From contig JAISFS010000055.1 in assembly GCA_031263485.1 (NCBI GenBank), positions 1 to 61,639 of the forward strand: a stretch of DNA of 61,639 nt, given 5' to 3'. A program made the position numbers and the translations under genes. Under the pieces are notes generated by a model. It was not told the DNA's origin and made no database searches. It worked only from the letters and a program-made list of their open reading frames with translations. This DNA is from Deltaproteobacteria bacterium. Its GTDB lineage: Bacteria > Desulfobacterota > Desulfarculia > Adiutricales > Adiutricaceae. How positions within the stretch are numbered: position 1 is the stretch's first letter; each line of letters opens with the position of its first letter. Of the stretch, positions 9,975 through 19,787 are shown in pieces.

Positions 9975-10718
9975 GGCTTTCAGAGGCACCTCGGTTTTTT
10001 TTTTTTTGACATAAGGCAGTTCTTTTAAACATCTCCGCCTATCCTCTGGCATGAAGTATCCGGTCCCGAAATCTTCGCCTTCCGAGGGAGGAGATATATG
10101 AGGTCTGTGAAAAAAGCCCTTCCGAGTCTGAAAGGAAGGGCAAAAGCACACGTCTATCAATCAGGCCGAACTTTCCATGTCGGATTGGACGAAATATCGT
10201 CTCTGCGGTCAATACAGATGCGTCAGGGGCGTCCCTTGAATGGAAAGGCGCGTTGTCTCCGTGAAGTCCAATTCAGACTTTTTACACATACCTCATATAT
10301 GAAAGAATGCTGGGAAGAGAAAATCATGATGGACAACATTGGCATGGAAATTGCATAAAATTGTTCGAATAATTCTTCCGCTACACCAAGGAATAATGGC
10401 GCATATATTGCATAAAACACTTTAAAGGAGATGGATAATACTTATTCCATGAAGAGAACATAATTAATACTTATTCCATGAAGAGAACCATCTTGCCGCT
10501 TGCCAATCTATTAGGCCCCTCCAATGTTTTAGCCATGCAATGTCATGTCTTCATGTAGGAGCAGGAAAAATTCCCGTACACCTCAAGCCTAGCCATCAAT
10601 ATTTTTCACGTTTTCCGTATCTCTTCTCCGTTCTTGGCGCTTTTCCGCATCGCTCTACGGTCATTTTTCTCCCCTACTCCCATTAGCCTTCCCCTCTGGC
10701 TTCGAGGGGGGATGGCGG
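9975..10718. other. Spacer with possible small ORF at 10098-10358
   Basis: An 86-codon plus-strand frame at 10098 has GGAGGAG just before its ATG, but with only about 4 nt spacing and no recognisable domain. I give it low weight. A 24-bp direct repeat follows (separate entry). Confidence 0.4.
10436..10488. repeat. Two identical 24-bp direct repeats, period 29
   Basis: TAATACTTATTCCATGAAGA (plus GAAC) occurs at 10436 and again at 10465 with no mismatch. It could be a recent duplication or a paired protein-binding site. It lies too far from the neighbouring gene's start to suggest a function. Confidence 0.7.
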
Positions 10719-12362
10719 CTAAGTCCCGAAGGCGATCCTGAATGCCGCCTCCAGCCTGTGGCGGTAGAGGTGAGCCGCAAGCGTCCTGATGCGTGCGGCG
10801 GCTCCCGCCCGCGCCCTGTCCGTAGGCCTCGCGAGCCAGTCCAAAACGAATTCTGGCAAGTCTTCAGGCGAGGGCACCACTGCTATCTCTTCGTTTGAGA
10901 AGAGCCCTTCCATGAGCGGGCGGGGGTCGCATAACTGGAAGGCTCCGGTTGCAGCGAGCTCGAATGTGCGCGGGTTCACGAATCCCGAGCCCGGATCGAA
11001 GCCTTCGCCAGGGCCAGAATGGATGTTGAGGTTCACCTCTCCCCCGGCGTAGACGAGAGCTGTCTCTTCCGCTGTCATCCTCCTACCGCCATCGAAGAGC
11101 CGGGCTTTGAGGCCAGGCCCAGCCGCCTCCCAGCCGGAACCGAAGATTTTGAAGTTGTCTGCGGTAAGGCCGGCGAGTCCGAGCGTCCGGTCAAGATCGC
11201 CCAGGATCCTCAAACGGTTGGGATACGCTGCCCCCATGAAGGACACCTGCGCTTTGTAGTGCGCAGGGGCCTCGCGAGGTTTAAAGAAATCAGCATCGGC
11301 GCAAGGTGGCAGATAGGCAGCTTTCCTGACCCCCCAGTCCCTCAATGTTCGGTCCATGAACCTCCCCTGGATGTGCAGGAATAGGTCCCAGGCGGCTGCG
11401 ATCCCGCGGACATATGTGAACCTTTGGAAATCCTCAACGAACCAGAAGGCCACACAGGCGTCCGGGCAGGCGTCCTTGAGCGTCTCCACGCCGCTTTCGT
11501 CTAGCGGTGCCTGGGCCAAGGCCAGGATAAGGTGCGGACGGAAATCTGCTGCCTGACCGGCCAAGGAAGTTGCGCATTTCCGAAAAAAGCCTGCAGGTCT
11601 CGGCGGCACCGCAAGCTCAGGAGCTTCACTCGACTCGCCACGGACGCAGGCCGTAGTGGGGCGAGCCCTCAGGGACTCTGCCTCCACAGCAAGCTCCATT
11701 GGCCAGACAACGAGCTTCCCCATCGATCCCAGCTCGTCAGCGGCCTTGGCAAGGAAGCCGGCCATTGACAGCGTTCCCCCGGAAAACGGCGGCACTATGA
11801 GGAGGCGTACGGGTTCGTCCGATGCGGGACCCTTGGCCAGCCGCCCTCGAACGAGATCCGTAAAGGCCCTGCACATGGCCGGATCCCGTCTCCGGGAGGC
11901 CTGATGCACTACCGCGAGCGGAGAGAGCGGCGCAACGATGCCGTTGGCGAAGGACCATGGGGAAATCAGCCTGAGCTTTCCCGAGCGGATGTCAAAGGAG
12001 TGGTCCCTGAGCCCCAGGAAGGCCCGAGCCACGGAGGCCGCAGGCTCGAGCGCCGTGAGCTTACCGGTTTTTTCCAGGAGGAGTTCAGTCAGGGCTGGAC
12101 TTCCCAGTCCGAACAAGGAAGCCTCGGAGGCGTAGCCCTCCGGCAGGGCGCGGGTGAGTTCCACTTGTGCCAGGGACCTGGGCGCGGTCCGCGAGTCCTG
12201 CAGGAGCCCCCCGCACGTCAAGGCGATGGCACCGTCCGCGGCAAGGACGATCCCGACTTCGGGCTGGCCATCGGTCAGTATGAGCCAGTCAGAAGTGGCG
12301 CGGTCTCCTATGGCAATGAGCGCCTCGCGGGCGGCATCGAGGTTGTGGGTGTCCTGGGCCAT
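10719..12362 (-). CDS. CgeB-like glycosyltransferase
   Basis: A protein of about 547 residues. The C-terminal half has the features of the CgeB/DUF3880 and Glyco_trans_1_2 group: AFWFVEDFQRF, DLFLHIQGRFMD, YLPPCADADFF, VSFMGAAYPNRL, NLNIHSGPGEGFDPGSGFVNPRTFELAATGAFQL and a helical C-terminus. Members are cytoplasmic GT-B enzymes that often glycosylate surface structures or flagellin; the acceptor here is unknown. The N-terminal third is less conserved. I chose the ATG at 12362 over an upstream in-frame TTG. The stop is TAG, with a TAA 11 codons later. There is no operon partner. Confidence 0.75.
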   Translation of the reverse strand: MAQDTHNLDAAREALIAIGDRATSDWLILTDGQPEVGIVLAADGAIALTCGGLLQDSRTAPRSLAQVELTRALPEGYASEASLFGLGSPALTELLLEKTGKLTALEPAASVARAFLGLRDHSFDIRSGKLRLISPWSFANGIVAPLSPLAVVHQASRRRDPAMCRAFTDLVRGRLAKGPASDEPVRLLIVPPFSGGTLSMAGFLAKAADELGSMGKLVVWPMELAVEAESLRARPTTACVRGESSEAPELAVPPRPAGFFRKCATSLAGQAADFRPHLILALAQAPLDESGVETLKDACPDACVAFWFVEDFQRFTYVRGIAAAWDLFLHIQGRFMDRTLRDWGVRKAAYLPPCADADFFKPREAPAHYKAQVSFMGAAYPNRLRILGDLDRTLGLAGLTADNFKIFGSGWEAAGPGLKARLFDGGRRMTAEETALVYAGGEVNLNIHSGPGEGFDPGSGFVNPRTFELAATGAFQLCDPRPLMEGLFSNEEIAVVPSPEDLPEFVLDWLARPTDRARAGAAARIRTLAAHLYRHRLEAAFRIAFGT

Positions 12363-12906
12363 GGCGGGCGCTTTTCGGGTTTGAGACGGTGTCTGCAAGG
12401 GCTCACGGGGATCTGATTTTGGAGGCGTGCGAGGTCATGCCGCGTGGTGCCTCCGATGGCCTCGTGGCTGGCGTGGGATCGGAGGGAGGCGCGGGGCCAG
12501 GTATGGAGTCGGGGCACAGAACACCCCAGGGAGTGGCACCTCTGAAAATGGTTCCGTCCGGAAGCTGTCATGGCATTACGGAACCGAAATAAGTCGGAAC
12601 GGCAACCCGGGTTTGGCAACGCCCCAGCTCATTAGCCTCAGGGAGGTTGAAGACTTGGACAAACGGAAAAATTAATGGGCATGACAGTTCAGCCGCCCTA
12701 TTCGGACCGCCGTTGCGCCATTCGGCTCATAATCATGGATCCCCCATCGGCTTATTACGGTTGCCGCATGGCATACGGGCGGGGCGCAACTAACGGCCTT
12801 AGGGCGTCCCCGGGCAAGGCTTTTCGGATAGGGCATCTGGGCAAATGTGGTCCGCCCAGTCCGGGAGCCTGCAGTCCACGGCGATACACGGGGCGAGGCC
12901 CGCGCC
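12363..12906. other. Spacer between cobQ and the glycosyltransferase
   Basis: No gene, tRNA, strong hairpin or repeat that I can support. Short frames on both strands lack motifs. Confidence 0.5.
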
Positions 12907-14427
12907 TCACATCCTGCCGCTGGCGCTTTCTGAGAGCCTGTAGAGTGGGGTATCCCGGTTGTCATCGGCGGTGTTGCCGTTCTCGACAATGGAGTAGATC
13001 TTCTTCATGTCCAAGGTCTTGTCCAGGGTGTCGGCCAGGGCGTCTATGTCCTCCTCGCGGAGTTGCCAGTAGTCGATTGGGTCCGGGTTCTCCAGCCCGG
13101 CCCAGCGCAGGAGCGCGGTGAGCCCCTCGCCACTCTCGAATACCCCGTGGAGGTAAGTGCCGGCTGCCATGCCGTCCTCGGATATAGAGCCATCTGGCTC
13201 GCCCCCATCCTTAATGACCAGGGGCCGCTTTAGGCCCTCTCCACGGGTGGCCCCGGCGTGGATCTCGTAGCCTCTGACCGGTGCGTTCTCCAGGGTGAGC
13301 CTCGCCTCGACGTTCAAAAGCTGCTTTTCGGGCTCCAGGACGGTCTCCAGGTCCAGGACGCCCAGTCCTGGGCTCGAGCCGGGCTTGGACTCGATGCCGT
13401 CCGGGTCATACACCGTGCGCCCCAGCATCTGGTAGCCGCCGCAGATGCCCAGGACCTTGCCGCCGTATCGCAGGTGGCGCCTGATGCGGGCGTCCCAGCC
13501 CTCGCGCACGAGGAAATCCAGATCAGAGCGCACGGACTTGGAGCCAGCGAGGATGATGAGATCCGCTGGAGGCACGGGCTCCCCGGGCCTCACGAAGGTC
13601 ACCTCGGACTGGGGATGGAGCCTTAAGGGGTCGAAGTCCGTGTGATTCGAGATCCGGGGCGTGACCGGGATTACGATTTTCAGTGTCGCTGCGGCCTTCT
13701 CGCCCTGGCGGCGGTCTATGGCATCCTCCGCCTCCAGGTGGAAGCCTACGATGTACGGGACCACGCCCAAAACTGGCTTGCCCGTGTAGCTCTCGAGCCA
13801 TGCGAGGCCAGGGTCCAGGATGGTGGGGTCCCCCCGGAACTTGTTGATGACGAAGCCCTTGATGCGGTTCTGCTCGCTTTGGGAGAGCACCATGCAGGTA
13901 CCCGCCAGGTGCGCGAAGACGCCGCCGCGGTCGATGTCTGCCACAAGGATAACGGGGGCGTCTATCTCCTCGGCGAACCCCATATTGGCAATGTCTCCGT
14001 CCCGAAGGTTTATCTCGGCAGGAGAGCCCGCACCCTCAATGACCACGTACGGGTAGAGGGAGTTCAGGCGCCTGAAGGAATCCATCACGGCATTGAGGGC
14101 CGTCGGCTTGAAGCAGTGGTAGTCCCGCGCCTGCATGTCCGTCAGCGCCTTTCCCTGGATGATCACCTGGGAGCCCGTGTCGGTGTTGGGCTTCAGAAGC
14201 ACCGGGTTCATGTCGTTTATGGGCTTGAGCCCGCATGCCTGAGCCTGCACGGCCTGGGCGCGGCCTATCTCCCCCCGGTCGACGGTCACGGCGCTGTTCA
14301 GCGCCATGTTCTGCGGCTTGAAGGGGGCGACCTTGTACCCCCCCCTGCGCATGAGTCGGCAGATGCCGGTGACTATCGTGCTTTTCCCCGAATCCGAGGT
14401 GCATCCCTGGACCATTAATGAAGGCAT
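12907..14427 (-). CDS. cobQ: Cobyric acid synthase
   Basis: A 506-residue glutamine-dependent amidotransferase of the CobQ/CbiP family. It amidates carboxylates of adenosylcobyrinic acid a,c-diamide to give cobyric acid in cobalamin synthesis. The N-terminal P-loop-like domain ([55 protein letters not shown]) is followed by a class I glutaminase domain with the nucleophile Cys in [13 protein letters not shown] and the His in TYLHGVFE. Length is typical. GGAGAAA lies 8 nt before the ATG. No other cobalamin gene is adjacent, and I saw no cobalamin riboswitch upstream. The corrinoid supply is relevant to the corrinoid-dependent MttB system 9 kb away. Confidence 0.95.
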   Translation of the reverse strand: MPSLMVQGCTSDSGKSTIVTGICRLMRRGGYKVAPFKPQNMALNSAVTVDRGEIGRAQAVQAQACGLKPINDMNPVLLKPNTDTGSQVIIQGKALTDMQARDYHCFKPTALNAVMDSFRRLNSLYPYVVIEGAGSPAEINLRDGDIANMGFAEEIDAPVILVADIDRGGVFAHLAGTCMVLSQSEQNRIKGFVINKFRGDPTILDPGLAWLESYTGKPVLGVVPYIVGFHLEAEDAIDRRQGEKAAATLKIVIPVTPRISNHTDFDPLRLHPQSEVTFVRPGEPVPPADLIILAGSKSVRSDLDFLVREGWDARIRRHLRYGGKVLGICGGYQMLGRTVYDPDGIESKPGSSPGLGVLDLETVLEPEKQLLNVEARLTLENAPVRGYEIHAGATRGEGLKRPLVIKDGGEPDGSISEDGMAAGTYLHGVFESGEGLTALLRWAGLENPDPIDYWQLREEDIDALADTLDKTLDMKKIYSIVENGNTADDNRDTPLYRLSESASGRM

Positions 14428-15105
14428 GAAGGGTTTCTCCGTCAGTAGGCGGACTGCGGTCCGCGGCTGGAGGGCTTTCAGGGCAAGGTTGGAGGGCCCG
14501 GAGAGGTACAGGGGCCATAGCCGGGGCCGCTCGCACAGGAGGGCCCATGGAAGGCAGCAGGACGGGGGGATATCCGGCGGCGCTCAGGCATGGGGTGCCC
14601 TTGGGGAGGAGCAAGTTAAGCCTGGAGATGATAATATTACTGGTGTCGGCGTACAGAAGCGGGAAGGCCATAGGCAACAGGCCTAAGGGGTGCGGTTCGG
14701 AGGCGGGGGATCGGTCGCTCGTGGAGTCAGGGCATCCAAAGCCAGACTGGCTTGTTCCAGGCTCCGGCCCGATACCCAGGAGGCCTCCCGATCCGGGATT
14801 GAACGCGGTGTCGGTCTCCGGAATCATGTGCCCGGTCAGGGCCAGAGCCGGAAGAACCGGTATCCAGACGAGCCAGGTCAAGGCCCGGAGCAGGTCTTCG
14901 ACCTGAAGGAGGACCTAAGCTCGAGGAAACGGAACCACGCCGGGCCGTGTCTAGGAGTCTGTCGCATAAATCGCAAAAGCATAGCCATGGAACAATTAGT
15001 AGTGGGTGGGCAACCTCTTGTCTACAGCATTCGTTACCATGCCCTTCATAAAAACCCTTTATGCAACAGGCTCCTAGGCCCAGGGACCTGGAGCGTGAAG
15101 GGCGA
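14428..15105. other. Spacer upstream of cobQ containing MITE A2
   Basis: A long minus-strand frame (14036-14881) overlaps cobQ and runs through this spacer but has no recognisable domain; I treat it as spurious. I looked for a cobalamin riboswitch and found no B12 box. A family A element occupies 14951-15077. Confidence 0.5.
14951..15077. repeat. Family A MITE-like element, copy A2 (127 bp)
   Basis: Begins CTAGGAGTCTGTCGCATAAA and ends TTATGCAACAGGCTCCTAG, a terminal inverted repeat of about 19 bp with two mismatches. The interior resembles the copies at 22445 and 35603. No coding capacity. Confidence 0.85.
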
Positions 15106-15303
15106 TCAGGCGTCCTTGCCCTTGTCACCTTTTTCGTCGGGATCACCCTCCTTCTTCCCGTCCGCGCCTTCCTTGAGGGAGCTCCGGAAGTTGGCCAGAC
15201 CCTTGCCGAGCCCCCGGCCCAGCTCGGGGAGGCGGCGCCCTCCGAAAATAACGACCACGAGGATGACGATTACCACGATCTCCCAGAGGCTGAACCTTCC
15301 CAT
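15106..15303 (-). CDS. tatA: Twin-arginine translocase subunit TatA/E
   Basis: A 65-residue inner-membrane protein with the TatA architecture: a short periplasmic start (MGRFSLWE), one membrane helix (residues 7-20, IVVIVILVVVIFGG), the glycine hinge and RRLPELGRGLGKGLANFR amphipathic helix, then an acidic/lysine-rich tail. TatA forms the size-variable pore of the Tat pathway that exports folded cofactor proteins. AAAGGTGAT precedes the ATG at the usual spacing. The open frame extends far upstream, but the conserved start is at 15303. No tatB or tatC lies in the window, so it is a solitary tatA/E gene. Confidence 0.92.
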   Translation of the reverse strand: MGRFSLWEIVVIVILVVVIFGGRRLPELGRGLGKGLANFRSSLKEGADGKKEGDPDEKGDKGKDA

Positions 15304-15804
15304 CTGATCACCTTTCGATAACGTAAAGGTCACCTGTTGATAACGTAAAGGCACCTCATGGCGCCAGGGCGGGCCGACGGCGAGGGGGGCCTCGACAGGC
15401 GTAGCGCCACGCGCGGGGCATTCCGGGAGGCCGGAACCGTCGGAACATGATCTAGAGCGGATATTAACATTTTCCCCCGCCCGTTTGCCAGAGGAGCGCC
15501 AGTATGCGGGATGCGGGATTTTCGGGACGATGTGCGGGGGGAGGCGCGTAGCCAGGACGGAGGGCGGATTGTTCGGGGGAGCCGGGCATGTTTGCGGGCT
15601 GAAGGCGGGAGAGGCGAGGGGGAACCCTGTCGCGCCAGTCTCGGCGAGTAGCGGGCCGCAAGTTTTTGCGGGCATGGGAAACGGAAACCAAGGCGGGCAA
15701 TGCAGACAGGGCGGAGGAGGAGGGGGGCATATGACCAACGCCTTGGGCAAGGACCGTTGCGGGAGGTCTGCGGCAATTGGCATGGTTGGCGAAAGGCGGA
15801 CGTG
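15304..15804. other. Spacer between tatA and rpoZ
   Basis: No supported gene. The bases just upstream of tatA contain two similar blocks (GATAACGTAAAGGTCACCT and GATAACGTAAAGGCACCT) about 20 bp apart, a small direct repeat over the likely ribosome-binding region. Confidence 0.45.
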
Positions 15805-15847
15805 AAAAAAAAGCGCGCGGAACGACCGAAACGACCGTCCCGCGCAC
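15805..15847 (-). terminator. Intrinsic terminator of rpoZ
   Basis: On the minus strand a GC-rich stem (GCGCGGGACG... / ...GTTCCGCGCGC, one mismatch) is followed by eight T. It lies about 30 nt after the rpoZ stop. Confidence 0.8.
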
Positions 15848-15875
15848 AGAAGATCTCGACCGTGGGGTCTTCTTG

Positions 15876-16145
15876 TCAGTCGTCGGTGAGGCCTTCGTCT
15901 TCAGGCCCTCCGAAGGAGTCGTCATCGTCAAGGCGGTTCAGGGGCGGGTCGAATTTCTTTATGTTGTCGTAAGTGATGAGCCCCGCCGCTATCTCGCGGA
16001 GTGCCAGGACAATATGCTTGTTCTTGTTGGGGACGAGCGGGCGGGCGCCCTTCTTGAGTTGCCTGGCCCTCTCTGCCGCCAGGTGGATGAGGGAGAACCT
16101 GTTGTCGACGAAGCGGAGGCAGTCGTCTATCGTGACTCTGGCCAT
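15876..16145 (-). CDS. rpoZ: RNA polymerase omega subunit
   Basis: An 89-residue protein with the omega family core: [20 protein letters not shown] near the start, then [12 protein letters not shown] and the conserved [14 protein letters not shown] helix. Omega binds the beta' subunit and helps assemble and stabilise RNA polymerase; in proteobacteria it also forms part of a ppGpp site. The C-terminus is acidic and short. The gene lies downstream of hupB-type HU on the same strand with 97 bp between, and is followed by its own terminator. Confidence 0.93.
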   Translation of the reverse strand: MARVTIDDCLRFVDNRFSLIHLAAERARQLKKGARPLVPNKNKHIVLALREIAAGLITYDNIKKFDPPLNRLDDDDSFGGPEDEGLTDD

Positions 16146-16242
16146 GCGTCCTCCTGTGGCGGTAGCCGATCGCGTTGCGGAAAGCCTGAAGGTCGGGCGG
16201 TTCGGGGTGAGGTCCCTCCGGCTCGGCGGAGGGGAAGGGTCG

Positions 16243-16539
16243 TCAGCTCTTCCCGTGTTGTGGCGGGGCGTTCAAGGCGTCCTTGAGGGCCTTGGAGCAC
16301 TTGAACTTGACGCTCTTGGACGAGGGGATCTTGATGGGCTCGCGGGTGCGGGGGTTGATGCCGTGCCTAGCGGAGCGCTCGGACACGGAGAAGGTGCCCA
16401 GCCCGGTGACGTTGATGGGGCGGGAGGCTTGGATCTCCTCGCTCACGGCGGCGATGAGGCACAGGAGGGCCTTGTTGGCCTGAGCCTGCGTCAACTGGGC
16501 TTCTTCGGCGATCCTGGCAACCAGTTCGGCTTTGGTCAT
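16243..16539 (-). CDS. HU-family DNA-binding protein
   Basis: 98 residues of the HU/IHF fold: [20 protein letters not shown] helices, then the dimer core [24 protein letters not shown] and the arm tip [20 protein letters not shown]. The RxGxNPxT arm motif needed for DNA bending is intact. It acts as a nucleoid architectural protein. AAGGAAGGA lies 11 nt before the ATG at 16539; an in-frame upstream extension is Pro/Arg-rich and unlikely to be translated. HU and IHF subunits cannot be separated with certainty here, but the general HU type fits best. Confidence 0.92.
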   Translation of the reverse strand: MTKAELVARIAEEAQLTQAQANKALLCLIAAVSEEIQASRPINVTGLGTFSVSERSARHGINPRTREPIKIPSSKSVKFKCSKALKDALNAPPQHGKS

Positions 16540-17341
16540 TTGGAAAAATCCTTCCTTGAGGTCTTTGTGGACGTTTGGGAAAGTGGGCTCGGCCCCGGTT
16601 GGAGGGGGCCCGCCGGTCCCCCCCGCAGGGGGGCGCCGCATGGGCGGCGGGGCGAAAGCTTGCCGTGGGTGGATGGCGTGTGGGCAACGCGGAAAGGCGC
16701 CTCGCTTCCGTCCGCGTGGCGGGCGGCGCGGTCGGCGCCGGTTCATGCGGAATCCTTCCGCTTCGGAGGATTGTTATATAGGAAAGAGGGCTTAAAAGCA
16801 AATCTTTTCCCCGTAAACCCCGCTTCAGGAGCGCCGTCCGGGCGATCCTGGGGCGGGGGGGCATCGGCGGGGCGTAACCCGCAACGCTTTCAGGCCTCCC
16901 TTTTTTCGGGGTTTCAACAGGAATGGCGGTATATATAGTGAACAGACCGACAGGGAAGCCGTATGGCGGACGGGGCATATCGGACGGTCCCGCAACTTTA
17001 ACGGGATTCCGGGGCAATTCCTGGGCTTCCGGGACGGGGTATGGCTTGAGGGGGGCGGTTGCCGATGTCCAGTAGGGGCACTCGACACATATTGCAGGTT
17101 TTGTAGGGCTAGGTCAAGGGGTGGGGGTGGTCGCAAGCAGGTAGCGGGGCGCTTTAGCCCCTGTCCGCAGGCCCTAGAGGCACTTGGGAGGGCTGGGCCA
17201 GGGCAATGAGTCAATACTGGGCAGAGAAGGGCGGGCCACATCGGGGAATGTCGCCGACCCCTGGAGAAGTGACAGCCAAATCTATGGAATCTTTCGGCGC
17301 AAGCCTCCAGGAGAGCTCTGGCGAGGTTAAGACGGTCCCAC
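16540..17341. other. Gene-free spacer between HU and pylC
   Basis: About 800 bp with no gene that I can support. An AT-rich stretch at 16770-16800 could hold the HU promoter. No clear terminator for the pyl operon was seen directly after pylC. Confidence 0.5.
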
Positions 17342-18466
17342 CTAAAGCCCCAGCCGCTTGGAGATACGCGCCACGGCCTCGTCCCTTTTGGCCATGGCCT
17401 CTGGGAGATCCCGACCGGAGGCTAGCAGGGTGACCACCCCGCCCGGGGCAATGCCTTTCGGATCCACGAGGGCATAGTCCGCCCCCAGGAAGCCATCCTC
17501 GAGCCGCAAAGGCCCGGCCGATGCCAATCGATGCTCACCCGTGCTCCGGATCCCATCGGGATCGAGCGCGAGGTGCTCGTAAACGGCGCCGATCGGGTCG
17601 GACTGGCGGATGGGGCGCCTGGCTGCGGCTTCATCCGAGAAGAGCCCGGCAAGGCGCTCCACGAGGTTCTCCCCGGATGAAAGGAAGACGCAAGCCGGGG
17701 TCTGGCTGGGAAGCCGGGCGTCTATCTCCAGCACCTTCATGCCCTTGGGGGTCGCGATGATCTCGATGTCCATGATCCCCGCCAGGCCCAGGGTCTCTGC
17801 CAGGGCCAGCGCATGGCTTCTCAACTCGCGGTCGGACTCCTCCGGGATGTCGGCGGGCGCGGTCACCCTGCGGCAGTCGAAGACCTCGTCCATCTCCAAC
17901 CGGGTCGTCAGCCAGGTTCGGTAGTCCCCCGGACGGCCAGTCACCTCCAAGGAGTACGATGGGCCCGGACAGTGCTCCTCTATGACCGGAAGCTCTGTCG
18001 TATCCAGCGCTACCCGTAGCTCCTCGGCGGTCCGAACGATCCTCACACCTTCTGATCCGCTCCGGTCCGCAGGCTTTACGACCAGCGGGAAGGGCGCCTC
18101 CGGGTGGGGGAGCGGAGAGGGCACCCCCATCTCGTTGAAGAGCCTTTTGGAGCGGCGCTTGTCCCGGCTAACCCGGAAGGCCCCGAAGTCGAAGGCCACA
18201 GGCGGGGAACTCCAATGGTCCCGCCATTTCTCTACGGCGTCCAGCGTGTCCTGATCCTCCAGGGCCGGGAGGACCAGATCTGTTCCCTGGAAGATGCGGT
18301 CCAAATCCGCAGGGAACCTAATCTCCGCCCGTACGAAACGATCGGCAAGCCCCGAGGCCGGCGGGGCCGGTCTCGCGTCAACCACCAGGGACTCCCATCC
18401 AGCCATACGCGCCAGGAGCGCCGCTTCCGTCCCCTGGAGCCCTCCTCCCAGAATCCCCAGTCTCAT
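17342..18466 (-). CDS. pylC: 3-methylornithine-L-lysine ligase PylC
   Basis: 374 residues, ATP-grasp fold. PylC joins (2R,3R)-3-methyl-D-ornithine to the epsilon-amino group of L-lysine, the second step of pyrrolysine synthesis. Seen: N-terminal dinucleotide-like MRLGILGGGLQG, the ATP-grasp segments PFPLVVKPADRSGSEGVRIV and PVIEEHCPGPSYSLEVTG, and metal/phosphate-binding MDIEI and EIDARLPSQT. The ATG at 18466 starts the conserved GGGLQG region and has GGAGGG 8 nt upstream. It lies 85 nt after pylB and is the last gene of the cassette. The stop is TAG, followed in frame by four sense codons and TAA, so suppression by the cell's own tRNA-Pyl would add only five residues. Confidence 0.95.
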   Translation of the reverse strand: MRLGILGGGLQGTEAALLARMAGWESLVVDARPAPPASGLADRFVRAEIRFPADLDRIFQGTDLVLPALEDQDTLDAVEKWRDHWSSPPVAFDFGAFRVSRDKRRSKRLFNEMGVPSPLPHPEAPFPLVVKPADRSGSEGVRIVRTAEELRVALDTTELPVIEEHCPGPSYSLEVTGRPGDYRTWLTTRLEMDEVFDCRRVTAPADIPEESDRELRSHALALAETLGLAGIMDIEIIATPKGMKVLEIDARLPSQTPACVFLSSGENLVERLAGLFSDEAAARRPIRQSDPIGAVYEHLALDPDGIRSTGEHRLASAGPLRLEDGFLGADYALVDPKGIAPGGVVTLLASGRDLPEAMAKRDEAVARISKRLGL

Positions 18467-18551
18467 GCCTGCGTCCCTCCTGGCGGACGGTGGTGCCACC
18501 GTCTGAAACGATGTTCTGTCACCGATGGTCAGGGCTACGGTCCGATCCGGC

Positions 18552-19787
18552 TCACGTGGTTAAAACGCGGGAGGACGTCAAGGATCTTCCAGCGTTCTCC
18601 AGGAATGCCGCTGGGGTCCCGTGGGTCAGCCCGCGCGAGGCCAGGACCGGCAGGACCGCCGACAGGCTCCTCGCGCGGTTCTGGATGTCCAGGTCCCCTT
18701 GGGCCACACCCGCGAGCCCCATGCCCGCAGGCACGAGGGAGGTCACGACGTTCGCGCCGGAGTCGAGCCGCGGAGCGAGGCCCCTGATGCCCTCGACATC
18801 CAGGGAGGCCGGTACGAGGGCTTCCGGGAATGAGAGCCTAAGGGCGGCTATCATGACAAGCTCCGTGTCCCTGGCGCGTCCTGGGGCAGGGTCGTCCAGG
18901 AATGGCCCGGGCCCTTCATGCAGCGGCGGCACGAATGCCATGGCCCGCACCTGGGCGCAGCCGAGCTCGCGCATGGCCATTATCGAGCGGGCAAGATCCT
19001 CCGCGGTCTCTCCAACTCCGCACAAGACACCCTCCTCGACAAGGAGCCCAGCGCGCTTGGCCGCGAGCTTAGCTCGCCAGCGGGCCTCGAAGTCCTGCCC
19101 GGCACGCAGCCGTGCGAAGAGCGGGGGGGTGTGGGTCTCCTGGTAACAGGCGTAGAATAGGGTGCCTGCATCTCGAAACGACCTAAGCGCCCTCCCGGAA
19201 ACGAGCCCAGGGGAGATCATGATCGGGAGCCCCGTCTCCTCGCGAGCGTCCTTTACAAGTCGCGCGAGCCTGGCGATGTAGCCGGGGCTGTCCGTCTCGG
19301 GATCCTCACCAGTGGTGAGGTCCAGAAGCGAGACCCCGTCCATGGCGAGCTCACTGGCCGCTTCGAGTACCTCACCTGCGGACTTGCGGTAGCGCGGAGA
19401 GTCGGTGGTACGGCGCCAGGAACAGAACGGGCAGTCGTTGCGGCAGTAGGTGGACAGATACAGGAATCCGTACGAGAAAACCATGTCCCCCCACGCGCGT
19501 TCTCGGGCCTCCCGTGCCGCGCCGAAAAGTGTCTCGCGCTCGTCTTCACCTGGAGGGGAGACGAGCCTGGCCGTCTCTTCCAGGTCCAACGGCGCGCGGG
19601 AGAGGGCCTTTTTGACGAGCCCCCTGTAGCCGTGAGGGGAGACGGAGGAAGCGGGCCCGGGTTCGGCGGCAACAGGTCTGACGATATGGGGCGGGGCATG
19701 TGAGGCGGCGGGGGCCGTCCGGCCCCAGAGAGGCATCTCTTCAGAGGATGGAGAGCATACGGCCCGCGCGGGGCGCGGGCCGCTCAT
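18552..19787 (-). CDS. pylB: 3-methylornithine synthase PylB (radical SAM)
   Basis: 411 residues. PylB is a radical S-adenosylmethionine mutase that turns L-lysine into 3-methylornithine, the first step of pyrrolysine synthesis. The [4Fe-4S] motif is C115-x3-C119-x2-C122 within YLSTYCRNDCPFCSWRR. It is followed by the SAM-binding LLDLTTGEDPETD segment, MISPGLVSG and ACYQETHTPPLF, all typical of PylB rather than biotin synthase. The ATG at 19787 overlaps the pylSn stop (ATGA), implying translational coupling. Compared with the usual length there is an Ala/Pro-rich extension of about 50 residues at the N-terminus. Stop TGA. Confidence 0.95.
   Translation of the reverse strand: MSGPRPARAVCSPSSEEMPLWGRTAPAASHAPPHIVRPVAAEPGPASSVSPHGYRGLVKKALSRAPLDLEETARLVSPPGEDERETLFGAAREARERAWGDMVFSYGFLYLSTYCRNDCPFCSWRRTTDSPRYRKSAGEVLEAASELAMDGVSLLDLTTGEDPETDSPGYIARLARLVKDAREETGLPIMISPGLVSGRALRSFRDAGTLFYACYQETHTPPLFARLRAGQDFEARWRAKLAAKRAGLLVEEGVLCGVGETAEDLARSIMAMRELGCAQVRAMAFVPPLHEGPGPFLDDPAPGRARDTELVMIAALRLSFPEALVPASLDVEGIRGLAPRLDSGANVVTSLVPAGMGLAGVAQGDLDIQNRARSLSAVLPVLASRGLTHGTPAAFLENAGRSLTSSRVLTT

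Noticed and set aside
10098-10358. 86-codon plus-strand ORF with GGAGGAG upstream
   Set aside because: Spacing to the ATG is too short, codon use is not distinctive and no motif is present; kept only as a note in the spacer entry.
14036-14881. A 281-codon minus-strand frame overlapping the start of cobQ
   Set aside because: It overlaps cobQ in another frame, has no known domain and includes spacer DNA; the hydrophobic start (MTWLVWIPVLPALAL) is not enough to support a gene.
14428-14950. Cobalamin riboswitch upstream of cobQ
   Set aside because: I searched by eye for the B12 box and the conserved core and found neither.
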